NCBI GenBank assembly: GCA_030621535.1 | Contig: JAUXHM010000031.1 | Location: 1-9,477 of the forward strand | Reading direction: 5' to 3' | From: Candidatus Methanophagales archaeon | Lineage (GTDB): Archaea > Halobacteriota > Syntropharchaeia > Alkanophagales > Methanospirareceae | DNA length: 9,477 nucleotides | Shown: positions 6,564 to 9,477 of the stretch, one piece after another | Numbering within the stretch: the stretch's first letter is position 1 | Layout: the number at the start of each line of letters is the position of its first letter | The notes under the pieces: model-generated | Told to the model about the DNA's origin: nothing | The model's input: the letters and a program-made list of their open reading frames with translations, nothing else | Database searches by the model: none | Translations under genes and position numbers: made by a program

Positions 6564-6956
6564 ATGAGCGAGGAGCAATTGCATTTGGAAGACGCAAAGA
6601 AATTGTATCGAAAAGCAGTAGAGGAGTTTGAAATAGCGAGGGAGAAGAACGACCGTATTTTTCTGTGCGATGCCTGCGCAAAAGGTTGGCTTTCGGCAAT
6701 AGAAGCTACTTACGTACTCTTGCTCAAAAAAGGAGTAAAAGAAGAGGAGTTGCACAGAACAGATTGGGGGAGAAGATACATGGTGCACAGATATGCAGAG
6801 AAGGAGCTTAAGTGGCTATTTTTCTCGCTACGGGATAACCTGCACATAGAATGCTACTATGAGCGGTCATTGGATTTCGATGAGGTTCAGATACAATTGG
6901 ATGAACTCAAATATTACATTGAGAAAATTGAGGAGTTAGAGGAGGTAAGAAGGTGA
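6564..6956 (+). CDS. HEPN/PaREP1-like helical protein, function unknown
   Basis: I do not recognise this 130-residue protein with certainty. It is predicted to be mainly helical: helix 1 about 5-28 (LHLEDAKKLYRKAVEEFEIA), helix 2 about 34-56 with small residues (CDACAKGWLSAIEATYVLLLKKG), and two later helices at about 70-98 and 103-128. This layout, with the RDNLHIECYYE stretch (R90-xxx-H94, then Y98-Y99-E100), resembles HEPN-fold proteins of the PaREP1 type. The spacing is Rx3H rather than the Rx4-6H of active HEPN ribonucleases, so it may be non-nucleolytic. It lies 44 nt after spt4 and 3 nt before rps24e, in the slot that often holds the GTP-dependent dephospho-CoA kinase (DUF359) gene, but it shows no resemblance to that enzyme. 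There is no strong ribosome site; AAAGAAGA precedes the ATG. Confidence 0.7.
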   Translation: MSEEQLHLEDAKKLYRKAVEEFEIAREKNDRIFLCDACAKGWLSAIEATYVLLLKKGVKEEELHRTDWGRRYMVHRYAEKELKWLFFSLRDNLHIECYYERSLDFDEVQIQLDELKYYIEKIEELEEVRR

Positions 6957-6959
6957 AAG

Positions 6960-7337
6960 ATGGAAAAAATGAAAATAGAAATAACAAAGACGGAGGATAA
7001 CCACCTATTGAAGAGGAAGGAAGTATTTTTCAGGTTAAAGCACGACGAAAAGAGTGAAACGAAAGGCGCTTCGCCAAGCAGAGCCCAAGCACGGGAAGTA
7101 TTGATAAAAAAGCTTCGGTGCAAGCCAAATCTGCTCGTAATAGACAAGATGCAAACGGAATTCGGGAAAAGAGAGACGGTGGGCTATGCCAAGGTATATG
7201 AAAATGAGGAGCGGCTGAAGGAAATAGAGCAGGAATACATAATAAGAAGGAATTTCGGCAGCCAGGGCATAGGCACAAGTGCAGGCGAAGGAGAAACGCA
7301 AGGCGAGAAGGAAGGAAAAGAGGAACAAAAAGAATGA
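6960..7337 (+). CDS. rps24e: 30S ribosomal protein S24e
   Basis: S24e is a small-subunit ribosomal protein of archaea and eukaryotes. The 125-residue protein has the family core: [19 protein letters not shown] near the N-terminus, [14 protein letters not shown] in the middle, [21 protein letters not shown], and EYIIRRN. The glutamate- and lysine-rich low-complexity tail (from about 103) is normal for the family. The start at 6960 follows the preceding stop by 3 nt, with GGTGA at 6952-6956 close upstream. An in-frame ATG at 6969 would equally fit the family and gives a spacing of 12 nt from GGTGA, so the exact start is uncertain. It overlaps rps27ae by 4 nt (ATGA), implying coupled translation. 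Confidence 0.95.
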   Translation: MEKMKIEITKTEDNHLLKRKEVFFRLKHDEKSETKGASPSRAQAREVLIKKLRCKPNLLVIDKMQTEFGKRETVGYAKVYENEERLKEIEQEYIIRRNFGSQGIGTSAGEGETQGEKEGKEEQKE

Positions 7338-7534
7338 CTGCAATACATAAGTTTTACGAATTGGTAGAGGAAAAAGGTAAAGGAAAAGAAAAAGCGAAGG
7401 CTGGATGGAAATTGGAAAGGAAACGGAAGACATGTCCAAGATGCGGGGCGGGCGTGTTTTTAGCCGAGCATAAAGACCGATATGCATGCGGGAAATGTGG
7501 CTACACGGAATTCATAAAAGCCAAAAAAAGTTAA
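7334..7534 (+). CDS. rps27ae: 30S ribosomal protein S27Ae
   Basis: S27Ae is a zinc-ribbon small-subunit ribosomal protein. Of its 66 residues, the zinc site is C34, C37, C52, C55 ([27 protein letters not shown]), which is nearly invariant in the family. The N-terminus is a little longer and lysine-rich ([11 protein letters not shown]) compared with typical archaeal members. It is the last gene of the rpo7-spt4-HEPN-like-rps24e-rps27ae operon and is translationally coupled to rps24e by an ATGA overlap. In many euryarchaea the tRNA-modification genes kae1/bud32 follow. Here a palindromic element and a convergent gene come next instead. Confidence 0.96.
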   Translation: MTAIHKFYELVEEKGKGKEKAKAGWKLERKRKTCPRCGAGVFLAEHKDRYACGKCGYTEFIKAKKS

Positions 7535-7537
7535 ATT

Positions 7538-7742
7538 TCACCGCAGAGAACGCAGAGGCACAAGAAAACAGAAAATGAATTAGGGACACAGATTAACACA
7601 GATGATAAGAATCAACACGGTTAAACTAAAATAAATCTGCATAAATCCGTGTCTTAAATAGAAGGAAGCTATACTTTATATGCAACCAGAAAGCATAAAC
7701 AATGATTGGAACAGTCTTAAAACTCTGCGCTCTCGGCGGTGA
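7538..7742. repeat. Nested long palindromic element between rps27ae and aroA
   Basis: The outer arms are 20 nt each with 18 of 20 positions matching in inverted orientation: TCACCGCAGAGAACGCAGAG at 7538-7557 and the complement of TCACCGCCGAGAGCGCAGAG at 7723-7742. They enclose copy 2 of the GACACAGATT palindrome. The element fills almost the whole 223-nt gap between the ends of the two convergent genes, which is a typical place for a non-autonomous mobile palindrome or a two-way terminator. Confidence 0.7.
7585..7666. repeat. Imperfect palindromic repeat, copy 2 (GACACAGATT family)
   Basis: The left arm GACACAGATTAACACAGAT (7585-7603) is mirrored by AAATCCGTGTC (7643-7653), with about 14 of the first 19 positions pairing. 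The right end at 7642-7666 is identical over 25 bases to copy 1 at 5548-5572. The left arms share GACACAGATTAAC and ACACAGATGA, but copy 1 has one extra 10-nt unit. It lies inside the larger palindrome at 7538-7742. Confidence 0.75.
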
Positions 7743-7764
7743 TAAATCACTTGATTTTTATTTT
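7739..7764 (+). terminator. Possible terminator of the rpo7-rps27ae operon
   Basis: A short palindrome GTGATAAATCAC (7739-7750) is followed by a T-rich run (TTGATTTTTATTTT) on the plus strand, just past the outer arm of the long palindrome. Archaeal termination favours such T-rich tracts. It overlaps the last 7 nt of aroA. The stem is weak, so this is a tentative call. Confidence 0.3.
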
Positions 7765-9086
7765 AGACTGTGCCGTTCAGTGTTCGGCATCGCTATATCG
7801 GCACCTAAATTGCGTAGATCCTCAAAGAAAGAAGGATAAGAAACTTCTGCACATTCTGCCCCTTCTATAACTGTTTCTCCCGTGGCGGAGAGAGCAGCAA
7901 TACACAAAGCCATTGCTAATCGGTGGTCGTCATGGGAATACACCTTCGCAGCTCTTAATCCACTCTTCTTTCTGCCTTCTATTACCAACCCATCTTCCTT
8001 CTCTTCTATCCTCACACCCATTTTTCTCAGCTCTTCGGTCAGAAACCGCAATCTATCGGTCTCTTTATATCGCAGATGAGCAGCTCCTGTTATTTCTGTC
8101 GTGCCTGCGGCAACAGCGGCGGATACGGCAATTGTAGGCACCAAATCAGGGTTCTCTCGCATATCCACCTTTATGCCTCTCAGTTCACCTTCTTTCGTTC
8201 CTTTTACTTCGACCACTCCGCTCTCCTCAGTCCATTTTATGTCAGCACCCATCTCACGCAATATTTCCACTATTCGTGAATCACCCTGTGCAGAAGGGAA
8301 CAAATTTGTTATTCTCAACTTGGAATCCGTGATTACTGCTGCTGCTAACAGATAAGAAGCCGATGAAAAATCGCCGGGGACCGTGAACCTTCGTAACTCG
8401 TATCTTTTGCCTCCTTCTACGTGAAAAACATAATCGTTGGACGAGCGAGAAAAGGGGATTTTCACCCCGGCTTGCTCTAATACCTCGGCGGTCATTCTCA
8501 TATAAGGCACGGAGGAGAGATTAGTTGCAGCAATATAAGAAGGTTTTTCTGCAAGTGGGCAGGCGATGAGCAGTGCGGAAATGAACTGCGAGCTGATAGA
8601 AGCGTCCATAGTGGTTTCTCCGCCTTTTAGCTTTCCTCTTACCTCTATTGGCGCGGTTCCATCACCTTTTATCGAAATAGCCTCTGCGCCGAGGTCATTC
8701 AGCGCCTTGAGCAAAGGCGAATTTGGGCGCTTTCTTAAGGATGCATCGCCGGTTAGAACCGTAGTGCCATCGCATAAAGCGGAAATAGCGGTGAAGAACC
8801 TCAGCGTAGTACCAGAGTTTTCGGCGTTTATCACGTCTTCGGGTGTTCTCGGTTTTCCTTCTGTGCCTTCTATCGTTAGTTTTCTCACGTGCTCATCGTA
8901 TTCTACAACTGCACCCAGGCATTCTGCGGCGTTAATTGTAGCTTTTGTATCCTCAGAGATAAGAGGGTAAAAAATATCGCTTTTTTGCGCGAGCGAAGCT
9001 ATTGCAATAGCTCTATGCGTGTAGCTTTTAGAAGGAGGAGCAGTTATCTCGCCTCTTATCTCCGACTTTCGAACTGTTGCGTTCAT
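7758..9086 (-). CDS. aroA: 3-phosphoshikimate 1-carboxyvinyltransferase (EPSP synthase)
   Basis: AroA joins shikimate 3-phosphate and PEP to form 5-enolpyruvylshikimate 3-phosphate in the shikimate pathway, in the cytosol. The 442-residue length is normal. Substrate-binding motifs are all present: PPSKSYTHR (17-25, with K20, S21, R25), ENSGTTLRF (89-97), SSQFIS (165-170), ENPDLVPT (311-318, with the general base D314), RYKETDRL (339-346) and DDHRLAM (386-392). The PPSKSYTHR form is the one commonly seen in archaeal AroA. The start at 9086 agrees with the usual N-terminus just before the first domain. No Shine-Dalgarno site or clear TATA box precedes it; the 91 nt up to the tRNA are hairpin-rich repeat, so it may be read through from the tRNA promoter or have a cryptic promoter. 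It converges on the rps27ae operon. Confidence 0.96.
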   Translation of the reverse strand: MNATVRKSEIRGEITAPPSKSYTHRAIAIASLAQKSDIFYPLISEDTKATINAAECLGAVVEYDEHVRKLTIEGTEGKPRTPEDVINAENSGTTLRFFTAISALCDGTTVLTGDASLRKRPNSPLLKALNDLGAEAISIKGDGTAPIEVRGKLKGGETTMDASISSQFISALLIACPLAEKPSYIAATNLSSVPYMRMTAEVLEQAGVKIPFSRSSNDYVFHVEGGKRYELRRFTVPGDFSSASYLLAAAVITDSKLRITNLFPSAQGDSRIVEILREMGADIKWTEESGVVEVKGTKEGELRGIKVDMRENPDLVPTIAVSAAVAAGTTEITGAAHLRYKETDRLRFLTEELRKMGVRIEEKEDGLVIEGRKKSGLRAAKVYSHDDHRLAMALCIAALSATGETVIEGAECAEVSYPSFFEDLRNLGADIAMPNTERHSLK

Positions 9087-9105
9087 ACACTTTTTCTTTT
9101 TAGAA

Positions 9106-9144
9106 AAAAGAAAACCTGTGCTAAAAGAAAAACTCTGTTTCTTT
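9106..9144 (-). repeat. T/A-rich hairpin repeat upstream of aroA
   Basis: Read on the minus strand it starts AAAGAAACAGAG, passes TTTTTCTTTTAGCACA and ends TTTTCTTTT. It matches 6207-6245 upstream of spt4 with only small differences and lies in the same orientation relative to the downstream gene. It overlaps a perfect AT-rich hairpin at 9092-9114 (10-bp stem TTTTCTTTTT / AAAAAGAAAA, 3-nt loop). The T-rich minus-strand runs could end transcription of the tRNA. Confidence 0.55.
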
Positions 9145-9147
9145 GAT

Positions 9148-9174
9148 CAAACTTTCTTTGTGAAAGAAAGTTTG
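9148..9174. repeat. Perfect 12-bp hairpin between tRNA-Arg and aroA
   Basis: CAAACTTTCTTT at 9148-9159 and AAAGAAAGTTTG at 9163-9174 are exact inverted copies separated by three bases. The hairpin begins 4 nt beyond the tRNA discriminator base on the minus strand. It could help form the tRNA precursor 3' end or be part of the neighbouring repeat. Confidence 0.6.
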
Positions 9175-9177
9175 TTA

Positions 9178-9251
9178 CGGAGTCGCTGGGATTTGAACCC
9201 AGGTCGTCAGGTCCGGAACCTGACAGGATATCCAAGCTACCCTACGACTCC
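9178..9251 (-). tRNA. tRNA-Arg (anticodon CCG)
   Basis: The minus strand folds into a full cloverleaf of 74 nt. The acceptor stem is GGAGTCG / CGACTCC. The D-arm holds A14, G18-G19 and A21. The anticodon stem TCAGG / CCTGA carries the 7-nt loop TTCCGGA, so the anticodon is CCG and reads CGG for arginine. A 4-nt variable region follows, then T-stem CTGGG / CCCAG with loop TTCAAAT. The discriminator base is G. No CCA is encoded and no intron is visible. Confidence 0.92.
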
Positions 9252-9275
9252 CGGTTAGTTAACATTATATAAGAT

Positions 9276-9284
9276 GATATACCA
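9276..9284 (-). promoter_or_regulatory. Candidate TATA box for tRNA-Arg
   Basis: On the minus strand TGGTATATC is centred about 28 nt before the mature tRNA 5' end, which fits archaeal spacing. A second AT-rich candidate, CTTATATAAT at about 9264-9273, is closer to a consensus TATA box but would place the start inside the tRNA, so the first is preferred. Confidence 0.4.
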
Positions 9285-9354
9285 TCAAAAGTTTTTCCTT
9301 CCCTCGACCTTAAAAATTACAAATTCCAGACATCAAAGTTCAAATTTCTCGATA

Positions 9355-9477
9355 TCATCGTTTCTTCAACACTTCTATCCCGGGCAGTGGCTTTCCTAGA
9401 AGATACCTCAGGAATGCTCCTCCTGCGAGACTGACATGGACATGGTCCATTTCTCCTTTGTCCATCCCTACATCGCT
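9355..9477 (-). CDS. pgk: Phosphoglycerate kinase, C-terminal end (partial)
   Basis: Only the last 40 codons are in the window; the gene continues past position 9477. The residues HVSLAGGAFLRYLLGKPLPGIEVL match the C-terminal end of phosphoglycerate kinase, which closes with HVSTGGGA..FL.GK.LPG...L. The enzyme interconverts 1,3-bisphosphoglycerate and 3-phosphoglycerate with ADP/ATP. SLAGGA in place of the common STGGGA is a slight departure. The stop is TGA at 9357-9355. The roughly 100 nt to the tRNA hold the tRNA promoter and an AT-rich stretch (about 9312-9350) with repeated AAATTTG/AATTTG-like words. Confidence 0.75.
   Translation of the reverse strand, partial: SDVGMDKGEMDHVHVSLAGGAFLRYLLGKPLPGIEVLKKR

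Noticed and set aside
7537..7670. Possible CRISPR array because of repeated ACACAGATTA-like units.
   Set aside because: The units are 10 nt, directly adjacent without spacers, imperfect, and arranged in inverted arms; there are no cas genes in the window.
7882..8970. Plus-strand open frames of 65-134 codons opposite aroA.
   Set aside because: They overlap a clear EPSP synthase frame and have unnatural serine/proline/phenylalanine-rich composition typical of antisense reading.
9252..9354. Possible small RNA or gene between tRNA-Arg and the phosphoglycerate kinase gene.
   Set aside because: Only a TATA-like box and AT-rich AAATTTG-type words are visible; there is no open frame or stable structure.

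Overview
The window looks like a stretch of a euryarchaeal chromosome of fairly neutral base composition. The archaeal assignment rests on five things: an RNA polymerase stalk subunit Rpo7 followed by Spt4, ribosomal protein genes rps24e and rps27ae, archaeal TATA boxes 20-30 nt upstream of starts, a tRNA-Arg without an encoded CCA, and a methanogen-like AroA. The lineage may be a methanogen or methanotroph relative. A placement near ANME-1/Methanophagales is only a guess from overall flavour and repeat-rich intergenic regions.

Layout. Positions 15-1741 (+) hold a YhaM-like OB-fold/HD nuclease overlapping by 4 nt with a CDP-alcohol phosphatidyltransferase (archaetidylserine/phosphatidylserine synthase). 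Converging on it from 2929 to 1733 (-) is a cation diffusion facilitator transporter fused to a C-terminal NifX/NifB-type domain. A divergent promoter region (2930-3013) separates this from phosphoenolpyruvate synthase (3014-5449, +). An imperfect palindromic repeat (5449-5572) follows. Next comes an information-processing operon (5626-7534, +): rpo7, spt4, a HEPN/PaREP1-like gene, rps24e, rps27ae. A nested palindromic element (7538-7742) separates this operon from convergent aroA (9086-7758, -). Upstream of aroA on the same strand are a hairpin-rich repeat, tRNA-Arg(CCG) (9251-9178) and the 3' end of a gene that looks like phosphoglycerate kinase (9477-9355).

How the genes fit together. Rpo7 and Spt4 act in transcription and S24e/S27Ae in the small ribosomal subunit. 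PpsA and Pgk serve gluconeogenesis or glycolysis, and AroA uses PEP for aromatic amino acid synthesis. The synthase makes polar lipid precursors.

Most unusual points: a HEPN-like gene in the operon slot that in many euryarchaea holds the dephospho-CoA kinase (DUF359) gene; the transporter-NifX fusion; and three related intergenic repeat systems, namely a two-copy GACACAGATT palindrome with 10-bp internal periodicity, a longer palindrome enclosing one of those copies, and a T/A-rich hairpin repeat upstream of both spt4 and aroA. No CRISPR array, insertion sequence, prophage or clear defence island is visible. No gene-free stretch exceeds about 225 nt.
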